NCBI GenBank assembly: GCA_041677345.1
Contig: JBAYQE010000005.1
Coordinates: forward strand, 1-64,000
Length of the DNA stretch: 64,000 nucleotides
DNA from: JALOAT01 sp041677345
Lineage (GTDB): Bacteria > Pseudomonadota > Gammaproteobacteria > Thiohalomonadales > Thiohalomonadaceae
Reading direction: 5' to 3'
Part shown: piece after piece, positions 47,879-56,900 of the stretch
Layout: every line of letters starts with the position of its first letter
Position numbering within the stretch: the stretch's first letter is position 1
The notes under the pieces: model-generated
Seen by the model: only the letters and a program-made list of their open reading frames with translations
What the model was told of the DNA's origin: nothing
Databases searched by the model: none
Translations under genes and position numbers: made by a program

Positions 47879-48008
47879 GCGGTATTCGACGTGGATTGGG
47901 TGTTTTCCTTCCCGCGCAGGTCACATGGCCGCTGCGCGCCAATGTGAACTGTGGGGCTTGGCGGGTAGGTGGGGGCGTGCTTTCATCGGCTGAACAGGGA
48001 GGCCGTGA

Positions 48009-48647
48009 ATGACCCACTACACCTTTGAAATCGTGTTCAACGGCGTGAGCGTGCCAGGCAGCGATCCCGCCCAGGTGAAGCGCAACCTGGCCGGGATGTT
48101 CAAGACGGACGTGGCCAAAGTGGAACCGCTGTTCTCCGGTCGGCGTTTCGTCATCAAGAAGGGGCTCGACGAGGCCACGGCACTCAAATACCAGAAGGCC
48201 CTGCGTGAGGCGGGCATCATCGTGCAGGTGGAGAACCCGATGGCGGCTGCCGCCGTCGCCGAAGCCCCTGCAGCACCGGTGGCTTCCCCGACCCCGGCCG
48301 CTCGTGCGCCGAGTGCCGATGGCGGAATCGACGCCACCGTCGCTCCGCCCGGTGTGGTGCTGGTCGAACCCGAAGGGGTGATCCCCCCGGTGATCGACAC
48401 CCACCGCCTGTCCCTGGACCCGCCCGGGGTGACCCTGGTGCCACCTGCGGTAGTCCCGGACCTGGCACTGGACCTGCGCGGGCTGTCGTTGGCCGAGCCG
48501 GGTGCCGTTCTCGTGGAGCCCAGCAAGGCGGCCGATCTTGCGGTCGATACCTCGACCATGACCCTGGCGGAACCGGGCGTGCAACTGGTGGAGCCCGAAC
48601 CAGTGAGCGCCCCGGACATCGACACCAGCCGTCTGTCGGTCGAATAA
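48009..48647 (+). CDS. uncharacterised protein: alpha/beta N-terminal domain plus four 25-residue tandem repeats
   Basis: This 212-residue protein has an AGGGAGG ribosome-binding site before the ATG. Residues 1-75 form a small domain (FEIVFNGVSVPGSDPAQVKR, NLAGMFKTDVAKVEPLFSG, RRFVIKKGLDEATALKYQKA). I associate this pattern with N-terminal modules of several uncharacterised gammaproteobacterial proteins. An Ala/Pro-rich linker spans 76-112. Residues 113-212 are exactly four tandem 25-residue repeats with the pattern (P/E)PG.xLVEP near the start and a (I/V/L)D(T/L) then LSL-like motif near the end. There is no signal peptide, membrane helix or catalytic motif. It is convergent with the gene at 48775. 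The function is unknown; the repeats suggest a binding or scaffold role. Confidence 0.8.
   Translation: MTHYTFEIVFNGVSVPGSDPAQVKRNLAGMFKTDVAKVEPLFSGRRFVIKKGLDEATALKYQKALREAGIIVQVENPMAAAAVAEAPAAPVASPTPAARAPSADGGIDATVAPPGVVLVEPEGVIPPVIDTHRLSLDPPGVTLVPPAVVPDLALDLRGLSLAEPGAVLVEPSKAADLAVDTSTMTLAEPGVQLVEPEPVSAPDIDTSRLSVE
48345..48644 (+). repeat. four in-frame 75-bp coding repeats
   Basis: These encode the repeats at residues 113-137, 138-162, 163-187 and 188-212. Each unit has PG at positions 2-3, LV at 6-7, P at position 9, an acidic residue at 18, and a hydrophobic-Ser/Thr-hydrophobic closing motif. DNA identity between units is only moderate, so this is an old duplication and not a recent slippage array. 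Confidence 0.85.
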
Positions 48648-48774
48648 TCCTGCTGTGCGGCTGTGATTACAGCCCCGCGACTGTCATCGGTGGGCAGGAG
48701 CCATGGGTATTCAGTCGCTGCTGAGACGGTCCTTGTCACCTGGGTTGTCGTGGGGCTCTTGGTGCTCTGCGCGG

Positions 48775-49461
48775 TCAGTCGGACATCTCGTTGCGCCGCA
48801 TCCGGTCGAGGGCTGCGCGGTAGTGTTCGAACATCATGGACAGGCGCAGGAACACATCCTCGAGGCCGAATTCCCGCGCCAGGGCGTGGTGGGCGGCCCG
48901 TTCGAAATAGGCACTGCCCTGCGACTCGTAATAGCGCGCGTCCACCGGGCGCCGGCCGTAGCGGAGACGGTGTTCGAGCCAGGCCGACTGCAGCCCGGTT
49001 AACCACAGGGCGTAGTTTCCGATATGCGCGTAGGTGATGAACTGGCGGCGCGGCTCGGCCTCGGTCAGGCCCTGCAGCAGCTCCACCAAATAGGCCTTGG
49101 GGTCGCTACCGTGCTCCACGCGATACAGCCGTTCGGTACGCACGAACAGGGCCAGCAGGTTGGCAAGGTAATTGACCACACGCCGTTCCACCGCCGAACG
49201 TGGTGTATCCAGGCTGCGGCGCAACAACACACCGAATAGTAGGAAAGGTGAGACACTGAGTAGCAACTGGTGCCTGTCCCGGATCAGCGCGTACACGTAG
49301 TCGCTTGTGAGCATGGATTCGAGCGTGCTCGGCATGGCCGCCAGCACACGCGCGATCTCCTCGTAGCTACCGCCGGCCCGGGGCATGTTTTCGATGAGGA
49401 AGCGGAGATCGCCTTCCTCGAGGCGGTTCAGCCCGGTGCAGGCAAAGTCCGGTTGTCGCAT
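48775..49461 (-). CDS. conserved-looking hypothetical protein, function unknown
   Basis: This 228-residue, mainly helical protein has no signal peptide and no certain membrane helix, although LLLSVSPFLLFGVLLRRSL and VVNYLANLLALFVRTERLY are quite hydrophobic. Landmarks are FLIENMPRAGGSYEEIARVLA at the start and FITYAHIGNYALWLTGLQSAWLEHRLRYGRRPVDARYYESQGSAYFERAA in the second half. The evenly high codon bias and a clean start support a real gene. I do not recognise a family. It is divergent from the NERD-like gene and convergent with the repeat protein. Confidence 0.7.
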   Translation of the reverse strand: MRQPDFACTGLNRLEEGDLRFLIENMPRAGGSYEEIARVLAAMPSTLESMLTSDYVYALIRDRHQLLLSVSPFLLFGVLLRRSLDTPRSAVERRVVNYLANLLALFVRTERLYRVEHGSDPKAYLVELLQGLTEAEPRRQFITYAHIGNYALWLTGLQSAWLEHRLRYGRRPVDARYYESQGSAYFERAAHHALAREFGLEDVFLRLSMMFEHYRAALDRMRRNEMSD

Positions 49462-49640
49462 GGACCCTCCGCAAGCGCGAATGCGTCACTCTCTGGATAA
49501 TTAATGTTCAGCGTGCGTGCTGGTCAAGTGTGTGACCGCGGCCGCAATTTCACGTCTGTCAAGGGTTGCACCGACGAAGGCAGCGTATTAGGTTTGTCAT
49601 CCGCTTTTAAAGAATCCGGCCTCCACAGAGGGCGGATGCC

Positions 49641-50378
49641 ATGAACGACTACCACGCCCTTATCGAGCAATCCTCAAGCCAACTGCAGTATTTCCTCTTC
49701 CAACTGCAGATGGTATGGGGCCTGGCGGCATTATTGCTGCTCGTTGGCCTGTGGCTGCTGCGTCCATGGATGGCCCGTCGGCGACGCGAGGCCCGTGTGC
49801 GCAGGAGTATCCGGCGATTGGGCAAGCTCGCCATGCGCGACGTTTCGCTGGACAACGGCATGGATTCCCTCGCGTTCATCGACTGGCTGGTGCTCACCTC
49901 GAAGGAAATCCTCGTCGTGACACTGCAGCGTGGTCGCGGCATCATGTTCGGCGGCGAGAAGATGGACACCTGGGCGCGGGTGGTGGGCCGTCGTACCTTT
50001 CGGTTTCCCAATCCACTGTTGGCGAACCACGAACTGGTCATGGCGGTGAAATATCATCTGCCCCAGTTGCCCGTGCGCGGTATCGTCTTGTGTGAAGAGG
50101 GTGCCAGCTTCCCCAAGGGCAAGCCAGAGGGCGTGCTGCTGCCAACCGATATCGAGGGTGACGCGAAGGCTTGGCGGCAGGTGGAAATACCGGCCCCACT
50201 GGTGTCGGCGTGGGAACATCTGGTCGAGCTCGGTTCCCGCGGCGAGCAGATATACGGCCGTGAACTGCTGTTGTTACGGCGTGAATCGGGACGGGCGCGC
50301 GAAGTCCTTGCGGCCGTGCTGTTGATGCTCGCCCTGGGCGTGACCATGTGGGGTGGTTGGCGCATGCTTTCGCTATAG
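49641..50378 (+). CDS. NERD-like membrane protein lacking the nuclease motif
   Basis: This 245-residue protein has one transmembrane helix near residues 23-44 (MVWGLAALLLLVGLWLL), a basic stop-transfer stretch, a soluble domain, and a second helix at the C terminus (VLAAVLLMLALGVTMWGGWRM). The soluble part resembles NERD domains: SLAFIDWLVLTSKEILVVTLQRGRG, then FGGEKMDTWARVV and FRFPNPLLANHELVMAVKYHLP. In nuclease-competent NERD proteins the third strand has an ExK motif (typically VIETK); here it is VVTLQ, so catalysis is unlikely. The role is unknown. The assignment to NERD is by pattern only. Confidence 0.68.
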   Translation: MNDYHALIEQSSSQLQYFLFQLQMVWGLAALLLLVGLWLLRPWMARRRREARVRRSIRRLGKLAMRDVSLDNGMDSLAFIDWLVLTSKEILVVTLQRGRGIMFGGEKMDTWARVVGRRTFRFPNPLLANHELVMAVKYHLPQLPVRGIVLCEEGASFPKGKPEGVLLPTDIEGDAKAWRQVEIPAPLVSAWEHLVELGSRGEQIYGRELLLLRRESGRAREVLAAVLLMLALGVTMWGGWRMLSL

Positions 50379-50501
50379 TTGCAGTGATCGCCCGCTTGCA
50401 AAGTCGAAATGAGCCTATCGGGCGAGTGGTTGCAGTATTGCCTGTGACGTATTAAGTTCGCCGGCAACGCTCGCGCACCCCTCACCTGGAATCCCGCTGT
50501 C

Positions 50502-52082
50502 TTGCATACATCTTATCTATCGCGCCTGAACCGCTTCATGGCCGCAGGCCATGCCTCTTTGCTTGGGGCGTTCTTGTGCGGTGTCGAAAAGGAAAGCCTG
50601 CGGGTGAACACCGAGGGCAGTATTGCCCACACCGCCCATCCACGCGCACTGGGTTCGGCGCTCACGCATCCCTACATCACCACGGATTTTTCCGAAGCCC
50701 TGCTCGAACTCATTACGCCGCCACTCGCCACAATGGAAGAGGTGCTCGGCTTCCTGCGCGAACTGCACCGCTTCGTTTACGCGCACATCGGTGATGAATA
50801 TCTCTGGGCGACCAGCATGCCCTGTGTGGTGCCGGGCGAAGACGGCGTCCCCATCGCCCGCTACGGCACATCCAACGCCGGCCGCATGAAGCACGTCTAC
50901 CGTGTGGGTCTTGCGCACCGTTACGGGAGCATCATGCAAGCCATCTCAGGCGTGCATTTCAATTTCTCCCTGGACGATCGCTTCTGGGATGCGCTGCAGG
51001 CGCTCGAGGGCGATACGCGCCCCCGCCAGGATTTCATCTCCGACGGCTACTTCGGCCTGATCCGCAACCTGCAGCGTGTCGGTTGGCTGGTACCTTACCT
51101 GTTCGGTGCATCGCCGGCAGTGTGCAAGTCCTTCCTGCAGGACGGTAGTCCGGGCTCGCTGGTCGCCTTCGATGCGGGCACCTGGTACAGCCCCTACGCC
51201 ACCTCGCTGCGTATGGGCGACATCGGGTATCAGAATAACCGCGAACACGAGATCGGTGTGCGCGCGTGTTACGACAACCTCGATGAGTACGTGGACACGC
51301 TCACCTACGCCATCAACACGACCTACCCCGGTTATGAGCGGATCGGCGTGAAGGTGGATGGCGAGTACCGCCAGCTAAACACCAATATCCTGCAGATCGA
51401 AAACGAGTACTACACCACGGTGCGTCCCAAACAGATCCTGCAGAACGGCGAAAAACCCACCCTGGCCTTGAAGCGGCGTGGGGTGCGTTACATCGAGCTG
51501 CGCTCACTGGACGTGAACGCGTACGAACCGCTGGGCATTGGCGAGGAGCAGATGCGTTTTCTGCATCTGCTCATGCTGTGGTGTCTGTTCGAGGACAGTC
51601 CCCGCATCAGCCCGTGGGAGCGTTCGGAGATCGACAAGAACGAAATGGAGGCCGCGCAACGGGGGCGGGAACCGGGCCTGATGCTCATGCGCAACGGCGA
51701 GCAGATCACGCTCAAACAATGGGCACACCACCTGTGTGATGCGCTGGAGCCCATCGCCTGCGCGCTCGACGCGGGTCTGTCCGAAGGCCGTTACGCATCC
51801 GCGCTGGCGATGCAGCGGGCGGCAGTGGAAGACCCGGATCGAACACCTTCGGCGCGCATGCTGCATGAGATGCGGGAGAACGGTGAGAGCTTCCACACCT
51901 TCGCCAAACGCATGTCGCTTCAGCACCGCGCGTGGTTCCGGCACTTGGCGCCGGATGCGGAGTTCGAACGACGCTTGCGTGAACTGAGCGAGAAGTCCCT
52001 GGCAGAACAGCGCGAGAAGGAGGAGTCGGACACATTGTCTTTCGACGACTACCTGGCGAACTACTTTGCCCAGTCCCTGTGA
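50502..52082 (+). CDS. gshA: glutamate-cysteine ligase GshA
   Basis: This 526-residue gammaproteobacterial-type glutamate-cysteine ligase catalyses the first step of glutathione synthesis. Landmarks are GVEKESLRVNTEG, TDFSEALLELITPPL, GVHFNFSL, GYQNNREHEIGVRACYDNL and RRGVRYIELRSLDVNAYEPLGI. The TTG start at 50502 gives a natural N terminus (MHTSYLSRLNRF); the alternative ATG at 50538 would trim twelve residues, and no strong ribosome-binding site decides between them. A bidirectional terminator follows at 52101-52126. Confidence 0.96.
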   Translation: MHTSYLSRLNRFMAAGHASLLGAFLCGVEKESLRVNTEGSIAHTAHPRALGSALTHPYITTDFSEALLELITPPLATMEEVLGFLRELHRFVYAHIGDEYLWATSMPCVVPGEDGVPIARYGTSNAGRMKHVYRVGLAHRYGSIMQAISGVHFNFSLDDRFWDALQALEGDTRPRQDFISDGYFGLIRNLQRVGWLVPYLFGASPAVCKSFLQDGSPGSLVAFDAGTWYSPYATSLRMGDIGYQNNREHEIGVRACYDNLDEYVDTLTYAINTTYPGYERIGVKVDGEYRQLNTNILQIENEYYTTVRPKQILQNGEKPTLALKRRGVRYIELRSLDVNAYEPLGIGEEQMRFLHLLMLWCLFEDSPRISPWERSEIDKNEMEAAQRGREPGLMLMRNGEQITLKQWAHHLCDALEPIACALDAGLSEGRYASALAMQRAAVEDPDRTPSARMLHEMRENGESFHTFAKRMSLQHRAWFRHLAPDAEFERRLRELSEKSLAEQREKEESDTLSFDDYLANYFAQSL

Positions 52083-52100
52083 AGGGACTGCCTTGAAACG

Positions 52101-52126
52101 AAAACGGCGCCTGAAGGCGCCGTTTT
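52101..52126. terminator. bidirectional rho-independent terminator between gshA and tRNA-Asp
   Basis: AAAACGGCGCC-TGAA-GGCGCCGTTTT is a perfect 11-bp stem with a four-base loop. The A-run on one side and T-run on the other give a U-tract in either direction, so it can end both gshA (plus) and the convergent tRNA transcript (minus). Confidence 0.9.
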
Positions 52127-52136
52127 CTCGAGGAGA

Positions 52137-52213
52137 TGGCGGAGCGGACGGGACTCGAACCCGCGACCCCCGGCGTGACAGGCCGGTATTCTAACCGACT
52201 GAACTACCGCTCC
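52137..52213 (-). tRNA. tRNA-Asp (GTC)
   Basis: On the minus strand the 77-base cloverleaf runs from acceptor GGAGCGG to CCGCTCC, followed by discriminator G and an encoded CCA. The anticodon loop CTGTCAC holds GTC (complement of 52177-52179), flanked by a five-base CCGGC/GCCGG stem. The T arm is GCGGG-TTCGAGT-CCCGT. GTC and the G discriminator identify aspartate. Confidence 0.97.
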
Positions 52214-52248
52214 GTTGCCTTGCACACTACAGCCTGCAAGGGCTGCGC

Positions 52249-52277
52249 ATTCTTGCGGAAAATGGCGCGCGCGTCAA
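52249..52277 (-). promoter_or_regulatory. sigma-70 promoter of tRNA-Asp
   Basis: On the minus strand TTGACG (52277-52272) is followed, after exactly 17 bases, by AAGAAT (52254-52249). A GC-rich discriminator (GCGCAGCCC) follows, as is usual for stable-RNA promoters under stringent control. The predicted start near 52242 is about 29 bases before the mature tRNA end. Confidence 0.65.
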
Positions 52278-52389
52278 CAGGTCGTTTTGAAAAAGCTTCA
52301 ACCCTGCAAGCCGTGGAACGCATCGGACCGCGACGCAGGCCATGTTGGATATTCTTCCCGGTGCCTCATGATTATGCTTGCAAAGGCCT

Positions 52390-53343
52390 ATGAACCTCCC
52401 CGACACACTTGCCCTGGGGCTGAAGCTGGGCTTGGTACTGGCGACGCTGCATTTCGCCCTGTTGCCGGCGCTGGTACGCCTGGCCTGGCGGGCACCGCGG
52501 GTGCGCGAGCGCCTCACACCCGCACGCTTCGGGTTGCCCTTCGAGACGGTGCGCATCGCCACTGCCAAGGGGCGCCGGTTGCACGCTTGGCTCGTCCCCC
52601 AGGCGTGCCGGGCACCTGCCCTGGTCCTGCTGCACGGCTGGGGTGGCAATGCGGAACACCTGTTACCGCTGGCGGAGCCACTCTACCGGGCGGGCTGGAG
52701 TGTGCTGCTGGTGGATGCCCGCAACCATGGGCTCAGTGATGGTGACGGCTTTTCGTCCATGGTGAAGTTTAGCGAGGACGTGGAGCACGCGCTCGCATGG
52801 CTGAAGGTTCGCCCGGAGGTCGATGCCGCCAGGCTGGCCCTCGTGGGCCACTCGGTGGGCGCTGCCGCGGTGTTGCTCGCCGCTTCGCGCCGCCGTGATT
52901 TGGCCGCCGTGGTGAGCTTGGCCGCTTTCGCCCACCCGCGCGAGCTCATGCGCACCATGATGAGCAGCAACCGCATCCCCTACCTGCCCGTGGGTTGGTG
53001 GGTGCTCCGTCATATCGAGCGCACCATCGGCGCACGCTACGACGCCATCGCGCCGGTGAGCACCATCGCGTGCATTCCCTGCCCCGTGCTGCTGGTACAC
53101 GGGGCGCGCGACGAGCGCGTCCCCGTAGCCGACGTCCAAGCCATCCACGCCGCCCGCGGCCGGGCCCGTGTCCGGCTGCTGGTGGTCCCGGATTCCGATC
53201 ACCGGCTCCTCTCCCTGCGCCGACACCAGGCAGCCCTGCTGGGCTTCCTGCGCGACGCCTTTGCGGAAGGTGGGCGTGTCGAGGGTGATGCGGGCGGACA
53301 GAACGGTGCCGGAGCCGGGCGTGTACCTGACTCCGGGGGATAG
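52390..53343 (+). CDS. alpha/beta hydrolase, membrane-anchored
   Basis: This 317-residue protein has a hydrophobic N-terminal segment (ALGLKLGLVLATLHFALLPALVRLAW). An alpha/beta-hydrolase fold follows: oxyanion-hole region VLLHGWGGNAEHLLPLAEPL, LVDARNHGLSDGDGF, nucleophile elbow LVGHSVGAAAVLL (Ser), acid DERVP and histidine SDHRLLS. The catalytic triad is complete, so esterase or lipase-like activity is likely, with substrate unknown. The last 25 residues are Gly-rich and atypical. The start at 52390 is chosen over 52378. Confidence 0.85.
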   Translation: MNLPDTLALGLKLGLVLATLHFALLPALVRLAWRAPRVRERLTPARFGLPFETVRIATAKGRRLHAWLVPQACRAPALVLLHGWGGNAEHLLPLAEPLYRAGWSVLLVDARNHGLSDGDGFSSMVKFSEDVEHALAWLKVRPEVDAARLALVGHSVGAAAVLLAASRRRDLAAVVSLAAFAHPRELMRTMMSSNRIPYLPVGWWVLRHIERTIGARYDAIAPVSTIACIPCPVLLVHGARDERVPVADVQAIHAARGRARVRLLVVPDSDHRLLSLRRHQAALLGFLRDAFAEGGRVEGDAGGQNGAGAGRVPDSGG

Positions 53344-53597
53344 GCCGGGCACCACCCCCACTGACGGGCGCCACGCCACGCCGTGCACCGGCACCGGCTT
53401 GCGGCCCACACGGGTGCGACAACTTCCGCTGCCCGGCCGCCATGCCAACGTGGGGATGAATGCAGCCGCAGGGATCGGGGAGTGAATCACCTGACCAGCA
53501 AGATGGTGGGAGCGTGTGGTTTCGTGATGGTCCACCTTGCGCCTCGCATCCACGGCCTATGCTTTTCACAGAGTCTGTCAGCCACGAGGTGCGGATC

Positions 53598-53846
53598 ATG
53601 GGTATCTTCACGTGGATATTGTTCGGTCTCATCGCGGGCGTCCTCGCGAAACTGTTGATGCCGGGGCGTGATCCAGGCGGCTTCTTCATCACCATCGCCA
53701 TCGGCATCCTGGGTGCGCTACTGGGGGGGTTCATCGGCTCGGCACTCGGGTTCGGAGGCGTGACCGGATTTAACCTGTCCAGCTTCGGCATCGCAGTCCT
53801 CGGTGCCGTACTGCTGCTGTGGGTGTATCGCGTAGCCCGACGCTAA
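53598..53846 (+). CDS. GlsB/YeaQ/YmgE family small membrane protein
   Basis: This 82-residue protein has three hydrophobic segments. It starts MGIFTWILFGLIAGVLAKLLMPGRDPGGF and continues with ITIAIGILGALLGGFIGSALGF and FGIAVLGAVLLLWVYRVARR. This is the full-length YeaQ/YmgE pattern (GxxAGxLAxxLxPGxxPGGxxxTxxxGxxGAxxGG). The family is linked to stress responses; the old name transglycosylase-associated protein is not functionally supported. The ATG at 53598 matches the family start. Confidence 0.93.
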   Translation: MGIFTWILFGLIAGVLAKLLMPGRDPGGFFITIAIGILGALLGGFIGSALGFGGVTGFNLSSFGIAVLGAVLLLWVYRVARR

Positions 53847-53961
53847 GCAGCACGCCAGGCAACGCATCCGGTTCTGTGGGCCATGGGCCGGGCTATGCAC
53901 GCGGCGGCAAGCCGGCGGCAGGAGGCGGCCGGCCTGCCGCCGCGTCGCGTCGGAGTACGCC

Positions 53962-56900
53962 ATGACCAACCGGGGAACCATCGGCCGGCACTGGCTGGAG
54001 CGGCTGCGCGGTATGCGCCTGATCAGGTATGTGCCTGCGCTCGCACTGCTGTTACTCGGCGTGGCAGCGGCCATCGTGACGGCCGCCTACGGGATCTTCG
54101 AATTCGAACGCGCACGCCTGCGCGGAGAAGCAACCCACTACCTCACCGGTGTCGCCGACGATAAGTTGCGCGCCCTCGAGGCATGGCGGCGTGACCGCCT
54201 GACCGAGATCAATCTGCTGGCGTCCAACCCGCGGGTACTGGATAACCTGCGTGGATTGCTCGAAGGTGACGATCCCCTGGCAAGCGAGGTTCTGTCCCAG
54301 AGCTTCGCCTCGCTGGTTTCCATCCAACGATACGAGAGTTTCTTCGTATTCGATGCCGAGGGTGCGCTGCGCTACCGGCTGGGCGCCCCGCTCACGCTGC
54401 CGTCCGAGATCGATGACCTGATTGGTGCAGCGCTGACGACGGGACAGCCCCAGATCTTCGACGGCGTCACCAACGGTGGGCTGCCCATGGTGCACTTGTA
54501 CCTGCTCACCCCGATCCCCAGCGGCGAGGAGCCGGGCGTGCCGGCAGGGGTCATGGGCGTGCAGATCAATCCCGGCTATGCGTTCTCTTCCGTGCTGTTC
54601 GACTGGCCAGGCCCCGTCAGTTCAGGTGAGGTACTGCTGTTGCGGCCCGAAGGGGACGGGGTGCATTTCATCACTGCGCCGCGTTTCGGTTTTGCGGGCC
54701 AGACCAGCAGTGCCGCCGATGCGCGCGTCGCCTTTCGCGCACTCCAGCTCAGCGGGGCCATGGAGGGCACCGACTACCGCAACGAACCCGTGCTCGGGGT
54801 GGCGATGCCGGTGCCCGACACGCCTTGGCGGCTGCTGGTGAAGGTCGACCAGCGCGAGGTGTATGCCGCCATCCGTGAAGTGGCGGTATGGATCACCGCA
54901 GTAGCGCTTACCGTGCTCGGCCTCGCCTCGGTGCTGGTGTACCTGTGGTGGCGATCGGAACGGGAGCACGACCGGGCGGAGGCCGCGCGTGAGCGAGAGG
55001 CCTTGGCACGCCACTTCGACTATCTCGCGAAGTACGCGAATGACATCATCATCCTGGCCGATGGGGAAGGGCGCATCCTGGAGGTGAATGACCGCGCGGA
55101 AGAGGTGTATGGATACAGCCGCGAACAGTTGAAGCGCATGCATGTGGCGGACCTGCGCGTTCCGGAAGACAGGGCGCTGTTCACACAGCAATGGTCGCAG
55201 ATCGTCAAAGGCAGGGCCTACATCTACGAGGTGCGCAACGTCACCAAGGCCGGCCGTGTGTTTCCGTTGGAAGTGAGTGCCCGCATGATCGAGACCGACG
55301 GCAAGGTGTACTACCAGACCATCGGGCGCGACATTACCGAGCGCAAGGTCGCGGAACAGAAACTCCAGCGGGCGAATCGCCTGTATCTGGTGCTGAGCCA
55401 GACGAGCGAGGCCATCGTGCGGCTCCATGAGCGCCAGTCCTTGTTCGAGGCGGTCTGCCGCATCGCAGTGGAACATGGCCGTTTCGTGGATGCCTGGATC
55501 AGCCGCCTGGATCAGTCAGGTGCGACGCTGGCCGGTGTGGCCCATGCGGGGGCCCACCGTGACCACTTCATGCGACAACACCTGTCCCTGGAAGAGGTCG
55601 CCCCGGGCAGTCTCGGCGTAACCCGCTGCGCGGTCATCACCGGCGGCGCGTGTGTAAGTAACGATATCCTCACTGAGCCGCGTAAGGCGCAATGGCACAG
55701 GGTTGCCGAGGTCCAGGGAGTGCGTGCCGCGGCATCCCTGCCGATCCGCGAGCAGCACCGCACCACGGGCGTGTTCTCCGTGTACTCGGACGAGCCGAAC
55801 TTTTTCGATGAGCAGATGCTTTCCCTGCTGCGGGAGGTTTCGGAAGCCATTGGTTTTGCGTTGGACAGCATCCGCCGCGACGAGCTGCGGATGCGCGCAG
55901 AGACCGAGACCCGCGCAAGCGAATACCGATACCGCCAGCTCATCGAGAACATGAGTTCCGGCTTGATGGTGTTTCAGGCGGTGGGTGACGGGCAGGATTT
56001 CACCACCCGGGACGTCAACAACGCTTTCCAACGAATCGAGCGCACCCGGCGTGAGGATGTCATCGGCAAACGCCTGAGCCAGAGCTTCCCCGGCACCGGT
56101 GCGGCGGACCTGCTGGCTGCGTTGCAGCGTGTATACCGCACCGGCGAGCCCGAGTCGCTGCAACTCGAACTGAGCACGGAACGACTTTCGGGTTGGCGCG
56201 ACTGCTACATCTATCGGTTGCCCACGGGCGAGGTGGTGGTGGTCTATGACGACATCACCGAGCACAAACGCGCCGAGCAACGCCTGCGGCAGAGCGAGGA
56301 GCGTCTCTCTCTGGTCCTGCAGGGCGTGAACGACGGCTATTGGGACATCAACTACGAGACCCGTGATTACTACTTCAGCCAGCGCTTCGCCGAGATGTTC
56401 GGTTATTCACCCGAGGAGCTGTCCCAGCTTGCCGAGGCATGGATCAGCCTGGTCCATCCCGCCGACCGCCCCAAGGTGGAGGTCGCACTGCAGGAGCATT
56501 TGAAAGGGAAGTTGCCGCGCTACGAGTCGGAACACCGCATGCTGAGCAAGGATGGCAGGGAGGTGTGGGTGCACGCCGTGGGTGCGGTGGTACGGCGCAG
56601 TCCCACCGGTGATGCCTTGCGCATATCGGGCATGCACCGTGACATCACCGACCGCAAGCATGAGGAGAATCAGTTGCGCCTGTGGGCCACGGTGTTCGAG
56701 GATAGCCGGCAGGGCATCTTCATCACCGATGCCGAGCGGCAGATCATCTCCGCGAATGCCGCTCTCCAGGAGATGTCGGGATATTCCATGGAGGAGATGC
56801 GGGGCCGCAATCCCCGCATGTTCGCCTCGGGCGAGCAGGACCGCGCCTTCTACCAGACCATGTGGGCGGCGCTGAACACCACTGGCCACTGGCAAGGCGA

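Noticed and set aside
48345..48644. Possible CRISPR or minisatellite array
   Set aside because: The period is 75 bp without spacers, lies in one reading frame, and units differ at the DNA level; it is a protein repeat.
53343..53597. Possible small gene between the hydrolase and the YeaQ-family gene
   Set aside because: Open frames are short, Arg/Pro-rich and without ribosome-binding sites.
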